64,000 bases of DNA from Dyella nitratireducens (GCF_014642835.1 NZ_BMJA01000003.1:479252-543251); one strand, 5' to 3'; shown: positions 1 to 9,216, counted from the first letter of the stretch. Numbers and translations are program-made. Notes: a model not told the origin generated them from the letters alone.

Positions 1-14
1 CTGCAACGAAACCG

Positions 15-632
15 TCAAGCTTTTCTGTCTTGCTCCGGCACGGACGGAATGACGGATGCATCGTCGTGCAGAGCCGGCCACGCGGCGCGCAGATAGTGCA
101 GGCCCGACCAGATGGTGAGCACGCCGGCAACCACCAGCAGGCCCTCGCCAATGTGATACAAGCGCAGGGCTTCAGCTTCCTTTTCGTGCTGCAAAATCAG
201 CACGATCAAGGCAATCATCTGCATGACAGTCTTCAGTTTGCCGATAAAGGCCACACGCACGGTGGCGCGCATGCCGATCTCCGCCATCCATTCGCGCAAT
301 GCGGAAATGCTGATTTCACGCCCAACGATGATGGCCGAGGTGATGGCCATCACGATGCCCGACCAGTCGCCGCGATGCGAAGCCACCAGCATGAACAGCG
401 TGACGGCCACCATCAGCTTGTCCGCGACAGGGTCCAGGAAGGCACCGAACTTGGAGGTCATGTCCAGACGCCGTGCAAGATAGCCATCGAGCCAGTCGGT
501 GACGCCGGCCAGGGTGAACACCACGGCGGCAGTAAAGTTGTGGCCATGAAACGGCAGGTAGAACACCAGCACCATCACCGGCAGCAGCGCTACGCGGAAC
601 AGCGTCAGCCAGGTCGGTAGATTGATGCGCAT
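15..632 (-). CDS. pgsA: CDP-diacylglycerol--glycerol-3-phosphate 3-phosphatidyltransferase
   Basis: Inner-membrane enzyme that joins CDP-diacylglycerol and glycerol-3-phosphate to give phosphatidylglycerophosphate, the precursor of phosphatidylglycerol and cardiolipin. The CDP-alcohol phosphatidyltransferase signature D-G-x2-A-R-x8-G-x3-D-x3-D is seen directly (D49-G50, A53-R54, G63, D67, D71), with hydrophobic segments on both sides. The length of 205 aa is slightly above the usual 180-200. It lies 44 bp downstream of uvrC, the uvrC-pgsA order common in gammaproteobacteria, and is probably co-transcribed with it. Confidence 0.95.
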   Translation of the reverse strand: MRINLPTWLTLFRVALLPVMVLVFYLPFHGHNFTAAVVFTLAGVTDWLDGYLARRLDMTSKFGAFLDPVADKLMVAVTLFMLVASHRGDWSGIVMAITSAIIVGREISISALREWMAEIGMRATVRVAFIGKLKTVMQMIALIVLILQHEKEAEALRLYHIGEGLLVVAGVLTIWSGLHYLRAAWPALHDDASVIPSVPEQDRKA

Positions 633-676
633 GGGCTCCTTCCAATAGATGTGCAGTGTCTCACGAACGCGTGTGA

Positions 677-2503
677 TCAGGCATGGAGTGCGTCATAGAT
701 ACGCTCGGCCAGGCTGCGGTCAATGCCCTTTACTTGCATCAGTTCTTCGACGCCGGCCGCTTCCACGCCCGCCAAACCACCGAATGCCTTCAGCAGCGCA
801 GTGCGACGACGTGCGCCGACACCCTGCACGTCTTCCAGCACACTGCGCTCGCGTGCCTTTTCTCGGCGTTTGCGGTGTCCGCTGATGGCAAAGCGGTGGG
901 ATTCATCGCGCACCGCAGCCACCAAGTGCAGCGCAGGCGATGTCGGCCCAGGGTGAATCTCGCGGTTGGAACCAGCCAGTACCAGCGTTTCCTCGCCTGC
1001 GCGCCGGCCCGGCCCTTTGGCCACGCCAACCACTTCGATGCCTGTAATGCCAAGCTCGCGCAGTACGTCCAGCGCTTGCGCCACCTGCCCCGTGCCGCCG
1101 TCGATCAGCAGCACGTCGGGCCGGACGCCCTCGCCTTCCGCCACTTTACGGAACCGGCGAGTCAGCGCCTGATGCATGGCGGCGTAGTCATCGCCGGGCG
1201 TGATGCCTGCGATATTGAAGCGGCGGTAGTGCGATTTCTCCGGCCCTTCCGGCCCGAACACGACGCATGACGCCACCGTGGCTTCGCCGCGCGTATGGCT
1301 GATGTCGAAACATTCGATGCGTTTGGGAGGCTCGTCCAGACCGAGCACGTTCTGCAAATCATCAAAGCGTGCGCCCAGCGTCTGGCGACTGGCGATACGC
1401 GAGGTAAGCGATGCTTGCGCATTCCGCTCAGCCATCTGCAGGAATTGCGCACGGTCGCCACGCACGCGCGTCTTGATTTCCACCATGTGGCCGCATTGCT
1501 GTGACAGCATCTCGCTGAGCAGTTGTTCGTCTTCGACCGGCTCGCCGAGAATGATCTCGCGCGGCACCGGACGATCCAGGTAATACTGCGCCACGAACTG
1601 CGCAAGCACGTCGGCGGGTTCCGCATCCAACGGCAAGCGCGGATAGAAATCGCGTGTACCCAAGCTGATGCCGTTGCGGAAGAACAGCACACTGACGCAG
1701 GCGATACCGGCTTCGATGCGGCAGGCGATCACGTCCATGTCCGCCGTCGCGCCTTGCACGTGGTTCTGCGCATGCAGCTTGCGCAACGTGGCCACCTGAT
1801 CACGCAGGGCAGCAGCACGCTCGAAGTTCAGCGCAGTGCTGGCTTGTTCCATCGAAGCAACCAGCTCATCGATCACGGCGCTGCCGCGGCCTTCCAGAAA
1901 CATCTCCGCATGGCGCACGTCGCTGCGGTAGTCCTCGGTGTTGATCAAGCCCACGCAAGGGCCGGTGCAGCGGCCAATTTGATATTGCAGGCAAGGCCGC
2001 GAACGATTGCGGAAGTAGCTGTCCTCGCACTGACGCACTTTGAACAGCTTTTGCATCAGGTTGAGGCTTTCACGCACGGCGAAAGCGCTGGGAAATGGCC
2101 CGAAGTAGCGTCCCGGCTGATTACGCGCGCCGCGATGGAACGCCAGTCGCGGGTAATCCTCACCACCGGAAAGGTAGATGTACGGATAACTTTTGTCGTC
2201 ACGCAGCAGGATGTTGTAGCGCGGCTTCAGCGCCTTGATCAGCTGGGATTCCAGCAGCAGCGCTTCGGCTTCCGTGCGGGTAACGGTGATTTCGCAACGG
2301 GCGATCTGCGACACCATCGCCGCAATGCGTGGCTCCATGCGCGGCTTCAGGAAGTAGCTGCCGACGCGCTTCTTGAGGCTGCTGGCCTTGCCCACGTACA
2401 GCAATTCGCCGCCCTCGTCGAAGTAACGATAGACGCCTGGAGACGTGGTGAGCGTGCTGACAAAGGCCTTGCCGTCGAAGGCCTGGGAGGGAGCGGGCTG
2501 CAT
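677..2503 (-). CDS. uvrC: Excinuclease ABC subunit C
   Basis: Dual-incision endonuclease of UvrABC nucleotide excision repair; it cuts 3' and then 5' of a lesion once UvrB is loaded. Order: GIY-YIG domain near residues 20-55 (GVYRYF...LLYVGKA), a UVR coiled-coil motif near 205-242 that contacts UvrB, the RNase H-like nuclease domain with FDISHTRGE near residue 400, and a C-terminal helix-hairpin-helix pair. At 608 aa it is full length for the family. It sits between the phosphatase gene and pgsA on the same strand. Confidence 0.97.
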   Translation of the reverse strand: MQPAPSQAFDGKAFVSTLTTSPGVYRYFDEGGELLYVGKASSLKKRVGSYFLKPRMEPRIAAMVSQIARCEITVTRTEAEALLLESQLIKALKPRYNILLRDDKSYPYIYLSGGEDYPRLAFHRGARNQPGRYFGPFPSAFAVRESLNLMQKLFKVRQCEDSYFRNRSRPCLQYQIGRCTGPCVGLINTEDYRSDVRHAEMFLEGRGSAVIDELVASMEQASTALNFERAAALRDQVATLRKLHAQNHVQGATADMDVIACRIEAGIACVSVLFFRNGISLGTRDFYPRLPLDAEPADVLAQFVAQYYLDRPVPREIILGEPVEDEQLLSEMLSQQCGHMVEIKTRVRGDRAQFLQMAERNAQASLTSRIASRQTLGARFDDLQNVLGLDEPPKRIECFDISHTRGEATVASCVVFGPEGPEKSHYRRFNIAGITPGDDYAAMHQALTRRFRKVAEGEGVRPDVLLIDGGTGQVAQALDVLRELGITGIEVVGVAKGPGRRAGEETLVLAGSNREIHPGPTSPALHLVAAVRDESHRFAISGHRKRREKARERSVLEDVQGVGARRRTALLKAFGGLAGVEAAGVEELMQVKGIDRSLAERIYDALHA

Positions 2504-2557
2504 GGGAAGGATCTTAGCCCGATTGCTGCGTTTTCAATGCCTGCGGGTGCAGCAAGT

Positions 2558-3025
2558 TCAGCCCGCTCGCAGGCGCTGAATCAGGCCTTGAACACCCCGC
2601 TCGGCCAATGCCACCGATTGTGCGAAAGCGGTAAGTTGCTCGTAGTAGGGATCGGGAAAATCCCGCGGTGGTGCGGTGCCGGCCCAATCCAGGAACAAGG
2701 CCAGCCGGTCGTGCCACTTGCCGTCGAATACACGCCGCATGTCGCGCAGATTGTTGCTGTCCATCGCCAGCAACAGGTCGTAGCGTTCGGCATCGTCAAC
2801 CCGAAGCTGGCGTGCGCGATGAGGTTCGAGGTCATACCCCGCTTTTGCCGCAGCAGCGCACATGCGCGGATCGGCTTGTTCCCCTGCATGCCAGCCGCCG
2901 GTGCCGCAGGATGCCACCTCTATACCGAGACCCGCGTCGGCAAAACATTGGCGGGCCACCATTTCGACCAGGGGCGAGCGGCAGATATTGCCGAGGCAAA
3001 TAAACAGAATGCTGCCAACTGTCAC
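2558..3025 (-). CDS. Low-molecular-weight protein-tyrosine-phosphatase
   Basis: Cytosolic cysteine phosphatase; bacterial relatives dephosphorylate tyrosine kinases that control polysaccharide export, or arginine/tyrosine phosphoproteins. The P-loop C-x5-R is visible as CLGNICRS at the N-terminus, and the general-acid DPYY lies near the C-terminus. I place the start at GTG 3025 because this GTG overlaps the kdsB stop in a GTGA junction and gives the usual short lead before the P-loop (155 aa). A GTG at 3040 would add five residues. Its partner tyrosine kinase is not in the window. Confidence 0.88.
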   Translation of the reverse strand: MTVGSILFICLGNICRSPLVEMVARQCFADAGLGIEVASCGTGGWHAGEQADPRMCAAAAKAGYDLEPHRARQLRVDDAERYDLLLAMDSNNLRDMRRVFDGKWHDRLALFLDWAGTAPPRDFPDPYYEQLTAFAQSVALAERGVQGLIQRLRAG

Positions 3026-3807
3026 GGGCTGCTTGCCCACGCTTCGGCTCGCTGCAGATCGGCTTCCGTATCGATGCCCGGTGGAAACGGCTCTGGCGTC
3101 AAGCGAACGGCGATGGGATAGCCGTGTTCCAGCACACGCAGTTGTTCCAGTGATTCAGCCTGTTCCAGAGGCGTACGCAGCAAGCCGGTGTATTGCTGCA
3201 AGAAGCCGGCGCGATAGGCATAGATGCCGATGTGTCGAAGGAATGGGAAGCCTTGCGGAAGTGTGTTTGGATCAGACGCGAAGGCATCACGTGCCCACGG
3301 CAACGGTGCACGGCTGAAATAAAGCGCGCGGCCGTTGGAGGAGCGCACCAGCTTTACCACGTTGGGATCAAACAACTCGTGCGCATCGGTAATCGGCGTG
3401 GCAAGCGTCGCCACGGGTGCCGTGTCTTCGGCGAGCGCGCGTGCCACTTCGCGAATACCTGCAGCGGGCGCAAATGGTTCATCGCCCTGCAAGTTCACCA
3501 CAATGGTGTCGGGTGACCACCCGTAGTACGCCGCGCATTCGGCCAGGCGATCGCTGCCTGAGGCGTGCTCGGCACGAGTCATACAGACATCTACACCCTG
3601 CATCGCCAAGGCATCGGCGATGCGCTCGTCATCCGTTGCTACCACTACTTGAGCAGCACCGGCCTGCTGCGCACGCTGCGCCACCCGTACGACCATCGGC
3701 ACGCCGGCGATCGTGCGCAGAGGCTTGCCTGGCAGACGGGTGGAGCCATAGCGGGCGGGGATGGCGACGACGAAATTGGGGATCTGCGGCATGATGGTTC
3801 GCTGCAA
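3022..3807 (-). CDS. kdsB: 3-deoxy-manno-octulosonate cytidylyltransferase (CMP-Kdo synthetase)
   Basis: Activates Kdo with CTP to CMP-Kdo for lipid A-core assembly in the cytoplasm. The nucleotide-binding [15 protein letters not shown] is near the N-terminus and [10 protein letters not shown] follows, both diagnostic. The start is either TTG 3807, which has an AGGAG seven bases upstream, or ATG 3792 (256 aa), which has no clear ribosome site; I keep TTG. The AGGAG is part of a small CTCCT/AGGAG stem left from a degenerate intergenic repeat, so it may affect translation. The other Kdo gene here, kdsA, lies 38 kb away. Confidence 0.94.
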   Translation of the reverse strand: MQRTIMPQIPNFVVAIPARYGSTRLPGKPLRTIAGVPMVVRVAQRAQQAGAAQVVVATDDERIADALAMQGVDVCMTRAEHASGSDRLAECAAYYGWSPDTIVVNLQGDEPFAPAAGIREVARALAEDTAPVATLATPITDAHELFDPNVVKLVRSSNGRALYFSRAPLPWARDAFASDPNTLPQGFPFLRHIGIYAYRAGFLQQYTGLLRTPLEQAESLEQLRVLEHGYPIAVRLTPEPFPPGIDTEADLQRAEAWASSP

Positions 3808-3879
3808 AGCCCTGCTCCTTTGAGGAGAGGGGTTGAGGTGAGGGTTTGATCAGTGCACTGAGGATAAAACATGCCGGTC

Positions 3880-3951
3880 GTAGGTTGGGGTGCAAACCCC
3901 AACATGGTGCAATGATGAGCACGGCGATGTTGGGGTTTGCACCCCAACCTA
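3880..3951. repeat. GTAG-type paired REP element, family A (copy A1)
   Basis: Two inverted hairpin units (TTGGGG-TGCAAA-CCCCAA type) bounded by GTAGG on the left and CCTA on the right, with a variable ~20-nt centre. It lies between the 3' end of aroA and the 5' end of kdsB. The GTAG foot, nested hairpin and inverted pairing match REP/BIME elements mobilised by REP-associated tyrosine transposases and the SMAG repeats of Stenotrophomonas. Whether a matching transposase exists in this genome cannot be seen here. Confidence 0.85.
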
Positions 3952-3990
3952 TGGGTTCCGGCGAGATTTGTCCCTTACGGGAGAAAAACG

Positions 3991-5298
3991 TCAGCTCAGC
4001 GCAAATCCACAGCTACCAGCCAGCCCCAAAAACCCAGGGAAAGACGTCGCCACATTCGCGCAATCGCGAATGGTCACGGCATCGCTCGCTACTAACCCGG
4101 CCACCGCGAAGCTCATCGCAATACGATGATCGCCATGGCTATCCACCGTGCCACCATCGATGACACCACCATCGATGATCGCGCCATCGGGTGTTTCCTC
4201 GATACGCACACCCAATGCACGCAAGCCGGCCGCCATCGTGGCGATGCGGTCCGACTCTTTTACACGCAACTCTGCCGCGCCGCGCACCACGGTACGCCCT
4301 TTCGCGACCGCCGCTGCGACGAACAAAGCAGGGAATTCGTCGATCATGTCCGGCACCAATGTTTCGGGTAATTCAATGCCGTGCAAGGGCGCATGACGCA
4401 CGACCAGATCACCTACGGCTTCGCCACCGCTCTCGCCCTGGTTTTCGATGCGAATATCCGCGCCCATCAAGCGCAAGGCTTCGAGCAGGCCGGTACGGCG
4501 TGGATTCAAACCTACTGCAGGCAATCGCAGCACCGAGCCTAGCAGAATGCTGGCCGCCACCAGGAAAAACGCCGCTGAAGAAAAGTCCGCCGGCACGACG
4601 ACATTCGTGGCCAGCAAGCGATGACCGCCTTCGAGCTTGGCATGGCCAGGCGAGAATTCGATCGGCCAGCCGAACGCCTGCAGCATGCGTTCGGTGTAAT
4701 CACGCGTGGGATGAGGCTCGATCACTTCCGTGCTGCCTTCGGCGTACAAGCCAGCCAGCAACAATGCGGATTTTACCTGGGCACTGGCGACGGGCAATTC
4801 GTAGCGAATGCCATGCAGCTTGCGTCCACCACGTACCTGTAGCGGCGGCAAGCCATCCTGCGTATCAATCAGTGCTCCCATCTTCGCCAGTGGCTCGGTA
4901 ACACGACGCATCGGTCGTTTGGAGAGCGATTCGTCACCAACCAAGGTGCAATCGAAAGCCTGCCCCGCCAGCAAGCCAGCCAGCAGACGCATGCCGGTAC
5001 CTGCATTACCGCAGTCGAGTGGCTTGTCCGATGCGCGCAAACCGTGCAAACCCACGCCATGCACGATGCGCTCGCCTGACGACGGCGCTTCGATCCGCAC
5101 ACCCAATTGCGCCAGCACGGCAGCCGTTGCGCGCGTGTCTTCGCCTTCCAGAAAGCCGCGGATGTGCGAGGTGCCTTCGGCGATGGCCGACAGCATCATC
5201 GAACGATGCGATACCGACTTGTCGCCCGGCACAATCACGTCGCCATGCAGAGCCGTTGCGGGCCGACTGACCCAATCCAGACGCTGCGTACCGCTCAT
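3991..5298 (-). CDS. aroA: 3-phosphoshikimate 1-carboxyvinyltransferase (EPSP synthase)
   Basis: Sixth step of the shikimate pathway: shikimate-3-phosphate plus PEP gives EPSP. The PEP/phosphate-binding GDKSVSHR is near residue 25, the LDCGNAGTGMR motif near 96, and RVKESDRI and GDHRIAMS sit in the C-terminal half. Length 435 aa is typical. The CDS starts inside the pheA stop (ATGA overlap, 5295-5298), so pheA-aroA are translationally coupled; serC lies just upstream in the same orientation, a serC-pheA-aroA order common in proteobacteria. Confidence 0.97.
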   Translation of the reverse strand: MSGTQRLDWVSRPATALHGDVIVPGDKSVSHRSMMLSAIAEGTSHIRGFLEGEDTRATAAVLAQLGVRIEAPSSGERIVHGVGLHGLRASDKPLDCGNAGTGMRLLAGLLAGQAFDCTLVGDESLSKRPMRRVTEPLAKMGALIDTQDGLPPLQVRGGRKLHGIRYELPVASAQVKSALLLAGLYAEGSTEVIEPHPTRDYTERMLQAFGWPIEFSPGHAKLEGGHRLLATNVVVPADFSSAAFFLVAASILLGSVLRLPAVGLNPRRTGLLEALRLMGADIRIENQGESGGEAVGDLVVRHAPLHGIELPETLVPDMIDEFPALFVAAAVAKGRTVVRGAAELRVKESDRIATMAAGLRALGVRIEETPDGAIIDGGVIDGGTVDSHGDHRIAMSFAVAGLVASDAVTIRDCANVATSFPGFLGLAGSCGFALS

Positions 5299-6383
5299 GG
5301 CAGGGCCACCGGGTAGGCGCCGAGTACGCGCACTTGAGCTGCATGCGGACCCATGTCCTTCAAGGCGGCCTGCAACGACGCGTCATCGATATGGCCGGAA
5401 ACGTCGATAAAGAAAGCGTATTGCCACTTGCCCGTATGCGCCGGGCGCGATTCGATGCGGTTCAAGCTGACCCCATGTTTGGCGAACGGACTCAGGATTT
5501 CGTAGAGCGCGCCCGGTTTGTCGTTGACGGTAATCAAGAGTGAAGTACGGTCATTGCCCGATGACGGAAACAGCGAGCGGCCGATCACCAGGAAGCGCGT
5601 GGTGTTGTCGGCACGATCCTCGATCGCCTGGGCCACGGTCTTCAAACCATAAACTTTCGCCGCGGTGGCACCGGCAATGGCCGCTGCATCATCGGCATGA
5701 CGTGCCAGGCGCGCGCCTTCTGCATTACTGTGCACAGGAATGCATTCCGCATTCGGCAGGTTTACGCGCAGCCAGGTTTTGCACTGCTGTAGCGATTGCG
5801 CGTGACCGTAGACGCGCTTGATGCCTACCAGTGAGTCGCGCTGCGAAAGCAGGCATTGATGCACGCGCAGCTCCACTTCACCACAGATTCGCGCCTCGGA
5901 AGTCAGGAACATGTCCAGCGTCACCTGGATCATGCCTTGCCCGGAATTCTCCACCGGCACCACGCCAAAATCCGCGTGGCCGGCAGCGACTTCCTGGAAT
6001 ACTTCCTCGATGCTGCCCAGCGGCAATCCATAGGCGGCATGACCGAAATGCTTGCGCACGGCCTGTTCGCTGAAGGTGCCTTCCGGCCCGAGGTAACCTA
6101 CTTTGAGTGGATCTTCCTGCGCCAGGCAGGAGGACATGATTTCGCGAAACAGCCGCACCATTTCCGCGTCGGACAGCGGCCCATGGTTGCGGTCCACCAC
6201 CATGCGCAACACGTGCGCCTCGCGTTCGGGGCGGTAATAGTCAATCGCCGAAAGCCCCTCGCCTTTCACCTTGGCCACTTCGCGTGCCCAGTTGGCGCGT
6301 TCGGAGATCAGTTCCTGGATCTGCCGGTCAATGCTGTCGATGCGATCGCGCACCTGTACCAGCGATAGCTTGGGTTCATTCAT
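5295..6383 (-). CDS. pheA: Bifunctional chorismate mutase / prephenate dehydratase (P-protein)
   Basis: Converts chorismate to prephenate and then phenylpyruvate for phenylalanine synthesis. Residues 1-95 form an AroQ chorismate mutase (VRDRIDSIDRQIQELISERA). From about 97 comes the prephenate dehydratase domain (VGYLGPEGTFSEQAV, TRFLVIG), and from about 285 an ACT regulatory domain with the ESRP motif expected to bind phenylalanine. At 362 aa it is full length. No leader peptide or attenuator is evident upstream, so control is probably allosteric. Confidence 0.97.
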   Translation of the reverse strand: MNEPKLSLVQVRDRIDSIDRQIQELISERANWAREVAKVKGEGLSAIDYYRPEREAHVLRMVVDRNHGPLSDAEMVRLFREIMSSCLAQEDPLKVGYLGPEGTFSEQAVRKHFGHAAYGLPLGSIEEVFQEVAAGHADFGVVPVENSGQGMIQVTLDMFLTSEARICGEVELRVHQCLLSQRDSLVGIKRVYGHAQSLQQCKTWLRVNLPNAECIPVHSNAEGARLARHADDAAAIAGATAAKVYGLKTVAQAIEDRADNTTRFLVIGRSLFPSSGNDRTSLLITVNDKPGALYEILSPFAKHGVSLNRIESRPAHTGKWQYAFFIDVSGHIDDASLQAALKDMGPHAAQVRVLGAYPVALP

Positions 6384-6422
6384 TGCGATGGATGTCCAGA
6401 CGTAAATATGGCTAGCAGTGTA

Positions 6423-7508
6423 TCAGCCGTGCCGGTGCGCGAAGTCGTGCATGAAATCCACCAGCGCGTGTACAGCTTCCAGCGGCACGGCGTTATAGAG
6501 CGATGCACGCATGCCGCCCAGCGCCTTATGGCCTTTCAGCGCCATCAGTCCAGCTGCTTCCGACTCCTGCAGGAAAGCGGCGTCGAGCGCGCTGTCGTGC
6601 AAGGTAAACGGTACATTCATGCGCGAGCGCACCGGCGGATCGATGGGATTACGGTAGTAACCACCGGAGCCGTCGATGGTCGCATACAGCAATTCGGACT
6701 TCTGGCGATTGCGTTCCGCCATCGCAACAAGGCCGCCGTTGTCCTTCAACCATTCGAAGGTCAGGCCGGCCAGGTACCAGCCCCAAGTGTTGGGCGTGTT
6801 GAGCATCGAGTCGTTGGCCGCGTGTTCCAGGTAACGGAAGATCTTCGCCATCGGGCGAATGGGCCGTTCAAGCAGATCGCGGCGAATGATGATCAGCACA
6901 AGGCCGGAAGGGCCGATGTTCTTTTGCGCACCGGCATAAATCAGTCCATAGCGGCTGACGTCGACAGGACCCGAAAGAATGTCGGAGGACATGTCCGCCA
7001 CCAGCGGCACATCGCCTACTTCAGGCACCTGTTTGAATTGCACGCCGTGGATGGTCTCGTTGGTAGCGATGTGCACGTATGCGGCCTTGGGATCGAGCTG
7101 CCACGTTTCACGCGCCGGCATGCGCAGGAAGCTCTCAGCCTTGCTCGTGGCCGCCACATTGACGTGCACGTATGGCGCGCCTTCATTGGCAGCTTTCTCG
7201 CTCCAGTGCCCGGTGATGATGTAGTCAGCGCTATCGCCTTCGCGGGCAAGATTCATCGGTATCTGCGCAAAGTGCTGCGTCGCCCCACCCTGCTCGAACA
7301 GCACGGCGTAGTTGTCAGGGATACCCATCAACTCGCGAAGATCCGCGTCCACCTTATGGGCCATGGCGATGAAGCGTTTGCCGCGATGGGATTGCTCCAT
7401 CACCGAGGCGCCGCTGGCGTTCCAATCCAGCAGCTCGCGCTGCGCGCGTTCGAGCACCGGCAAAGGCAACGCCGCCGGACCTGCGCTGAAATTCCAAACC
7501 CTGCTCAC
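6423..7508 (-). CDS. serC: Phosphoserine aminotransferase
   Basis: PLP enzyme that converts 3-phosphohydroxypyruvate to phosphoserine; it also acts in pyridoxine synthesis in many gammaproteobacteria. It begins VWNFSAGPAALP, the family signature, and the PLP lysine lies in YAGAQKNIGPSG near residue 197. Length 361 aa matches the family. It is first in the serC-pheA-aroA run, 39 bp before pheA. Confidence 0.96.
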   Translation of the reverse strand: MSRVWNFSAGPAALPLPVLERAQRELLDWNASGASVMEQSHRGKRFIAMAHKVDADLRELMGIPDNYAVLFEQGGATQHFAQIPMNLAREGDSADYIITGHWSEKAANEGAPYVHVNVAATSKAESFLRMPARETWQLDPKAAYVHIATNETIHGVQFKQVPEVGDVPLVADMSSDILSGPVDVSRYGLIYAGAQKNIGPSGLVLIIIRRDLLERPIRPMAKIFRYLEHAANDSMLNTPNTWGWYLAGLTFEWLKDNGGLVAMAERNRQKSELLYATIDGSGGYYRNPIDPPVRSRMNVPFTLHDSALDAAFLQESEAAGLMALKGHKALGGMRASLYNAVPLEAVHALVDFMHDFAHRHG

Positions 7509-7565
7509 GCACTGGTTCCTGTCTTAAGGGATCGCCGCATTATGCCGCGACGCAGCAACCAAACG

Positions 7566-8339
7566 TCAATGCGCGTGCAACAACAATAGGAGGGCTATTC
7601 CTAAGGCCAGTACTGCGGCGGTGGCAATCAGCCACCAGACCTCCCCGCGTGGGCCAGCCGTGTCTTCCGGCAAGGGTTCGGCAGGCTCAGGAGAGAGCAC
7701 GATTTCCGGCTCGAGCTCCAGGCCCGGTGCATCGATCAGAAAGCGATGCATGCCGATGCCGATCTGGTCGCCCGGCAGCAGCTCGGTTTGCTGCACGGGA
7801 GTGCCGTTTACCCGCATGGGGTAACGCCCATCGATGGGCTGGTTGCTTTCCGTGCGTAGTTGGCCTTCACGCCAGAAAATTGTCACCGTGGCGGATTCGC
7901 CTTGCGGCAGATCCAGTGGAATACGTCCCTGGGGGCTCAATTCCAGGCGATCAGCCAAAGGGAGTACCTGGCCGGAAAGCGGCCCGGCGACGGCACGCAA
8001 GGCAACCGTGCAGCGTTCCTGCTCCGGCATCTCGGGTGAAGTGCGCCCGATGGGGGCTTCATCCGCACAAAGCAGCATGCGGCAATCACCCACACTCAAC
8101 GTATCGCCCGCGCGGAGAATCGCGCGCTCACGTACGGGCCGCGCATTGACGTAAATGCGGGTGGCGTCGGGTAGCACGTCGAGCACCCAGCCACGCTTGT
8201 CCAGACTGATGCGCAGGTGATGGGCAGCGGCTTGGCCGGCAGCCAGTACCAAGTCATTGTCGGAATCGCTGCCGATGCGCAACAGCGCCTGATTCCAGCT
8301 GAAATCAGCCCTGGTTGAGTTGGGAAACTCGATGCGCAT
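7566..8339 (-). CDS. FHA-domain protein with C-terminal membrane anchor
   Basis: Phosphothreonine-recognition protein of unknown role. Residues about 18-90 form a forkhead-associated domain (IGSDSDNDLVL ... HHLRI ... YVNARPV). A second, weaker FHA-like stretch lies around 165-205 (MRVNGTPVQQTELLPGDQIGIG). A Pro/Glu-rich linker then leads to one transmembrane helix at the extreme C-terminus (WWLIATAAVLALGIALLLLL), giving a cytoplasmic head with a tail anchor. No kinase, phosphatase or type VI secretion genes are nearby. Its translation start abuts a 161-bp inverted-repeat element, so its promoter is inside or beyond that element. Confidence 0.8.
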   Translation of the reverse strand: MRIEFPNSTRADFSWNQALLRIGSDSDNDLVLAAGQAAAHHLRISLDKRGWVLDVLPDATRIYVNARPVRERAILRAGDTLSVGDCRMLLCADEAPIGRTSPEMPEQERCTVALRAVAGPLSGQVLPLADRLELSPQGRIPLDLPQGESATVTIFWREGQLRTESNQPIDGRYPMRVNGTPVQQTELLPGDQIGIGMHRFLIDAPGLELEPEIVLSPEPAEPLPEDTAGPRGEVWWLIATAAVLALGIALLLLLHAH

Positions 8340-8341
8340 AA

Positions 8342-8502
8342 GAGCCTGCTTAATAACTCCGCGTAGTTTGCATTGCGTCTGAGCGGCAGCCAGGTAGTAG
8401 TGCGCGACGCAGCGTCAGACTGGCCGTCTGGTCAAGCCACGCGCTGCCGCATGGTGGCCGCTCAGACGCAATGCGGGCCACGCGGCGTTATTGAGCAGGC
8501 TC
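8342..8502. repeat. 161-bp element with 46-bp terminal inverted repeats
   Basis: The left arm (8342-8387) and the reverse complement of the right arm (8457-8502) match at 40 of 46 positions without gaps, both beginning GAGCCTGCT and ending GTCTGAGCGGC. The 69-nt centre contains further short self-complementary stretches (CAGAC...GTCTG). No coding capacity and no clear flanking target duplication are seen. It could be a miniature transposable element or a large cruciform regulatory palindrome. Confidence 0.75.
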
Positions 8503-8600
8503 GATGACCGGCAAAGTGACGGCGGGACTCTAGCAGATGCGCAGAAAATATCGACAGGATTTGCGTTTATCATGCTTAGTTGATCCATTTGAGCACCATC

Positions 8601-8879
8601 ATGCCCAGCATCGACATCCGCCGCCCGCATCGTCTGTCATCCACCGAAGCGCATGCCGTCATCGACCACGTAGCCGCACGCATGCGGGAGAAATTCCAGG
8701 TGGCGACGCAGTGGCAGAGCGACAGTACCCTCACCTTCCAGCGCTCCGGCATCAGCGGCAAGATCGCTATCGCTGCGGATGAAGTTCGCGTGAGCGCAGA
8801 GCTCGGCATGCTGTTCTCGCCGCTCAAAGGCATGATCGAGCAAGAAATTCGGCGCAAGTTGGACGAGCATTTCAGCTGA
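8601..8879 (+). CDS. Polyhydroxyalkanoic acid system (PHA granule region) family protein
   Basis: Small 92-aa cytosolic protein of the family annotated as putative polyhydroxyalkanoic acid system protein; the biochemical role is not established. It opens MPSIDIRRPH, is rich in Arg/Glu, and ends in an amphipathic helix (MIEQEIRRKLDEHF). I use ATG 8601 rather than the upstream in-frame TTG 8580. No PHA synthase or depolymerase gene is near, so a storage role is only a family-name inference. Confidence 0.72.
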   Translation: MPSIDIRRPHRLSSTEAHAVIDHVAARMREKFQVATQWQSDSTLTFQRSGISGKIAIAADEVRVSAELGMLFSPLKGMIEQEIRRKLDEHFS

Positions 8880-8904
8880 GCGGCGGGATCCTAGATCGAT
8901 TTCT

Positions 8905-8932
8905 TTGACCCGTCCCCGTTACGTGGCATAAT
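8905..8932 (+). promoter_or_regulatory. Sigma-70-type promoter of infA
   Basis: TTGACC (8905-8910) and CATAAT (8927-8932) are separated by 16 bp, a close match to the housekeeping consensus. The predicted transcription start near 8939 lies downstream of the in-frame ATG at 8935, which supports translation of infA from ATG 8980. Confidence 0.7.
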
Positions 8933-8979
8933 GGATGGCTTACGCGGCCATGGTGGCTCGCGCACATCTCCCGGAACGC

Positions 8980-9198
8980 ATGGCCAAAGACGACGTCATT
9001 GAAATGGATGGTACGGTCATCGAGACCCTGCCCAACACCATGTTTCGAGTAAAGCTTGAAAACGGCCACGTCGTGATTGCCCATATCTCCGGCCGCATGC
9101 GCAAGCATTACATCCGCATTCTCACCGGTGACAAGGTCAAGGTGGAAATGACGCCCTACGATCTCACCAAGGGCCGCATTACCTACCGCATGAAATAA
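8980..9198 (+). CDS. infA: Translation initiation factor IF-1
   Basis: Binds the A site of the 30S subunit during initiation with IF-2 and IF-3. The 72-aa product ([20 protein letters not shown]...) is a complete OB-fold S1-type domain with near-universal residues. The reading frame stays open upstream to an ATG at 8935, but the promoter at 8905-8932 and the family length both favour 8980. It is convergent with clpA and separated by a shared terminator. Confidence 0.97.
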   Translation: MAKDDVIEMDGTVIETLPNTMFRVKLENGHVVIAHISGRMRKHYIRILTGDKVKVEMTPYDLTKGRITYRMK

Positions 9199-9216
9199 GC
9201 ATGACGGTGTCTCCAT

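Noticed and set aside
1523-3121. 532-codon plus-strand frame spanning uvrC and the phosphatase gene
   Set aside because: No recognisable domain; it lies fully antisense to conserved genes.
8935-8979. N-terminal extension of IF-1 from ATG 8935
   Set aside because: The promoter at 8905-8932 places the transcript start after this ATG, and IF-1 is universally about 72 aa.
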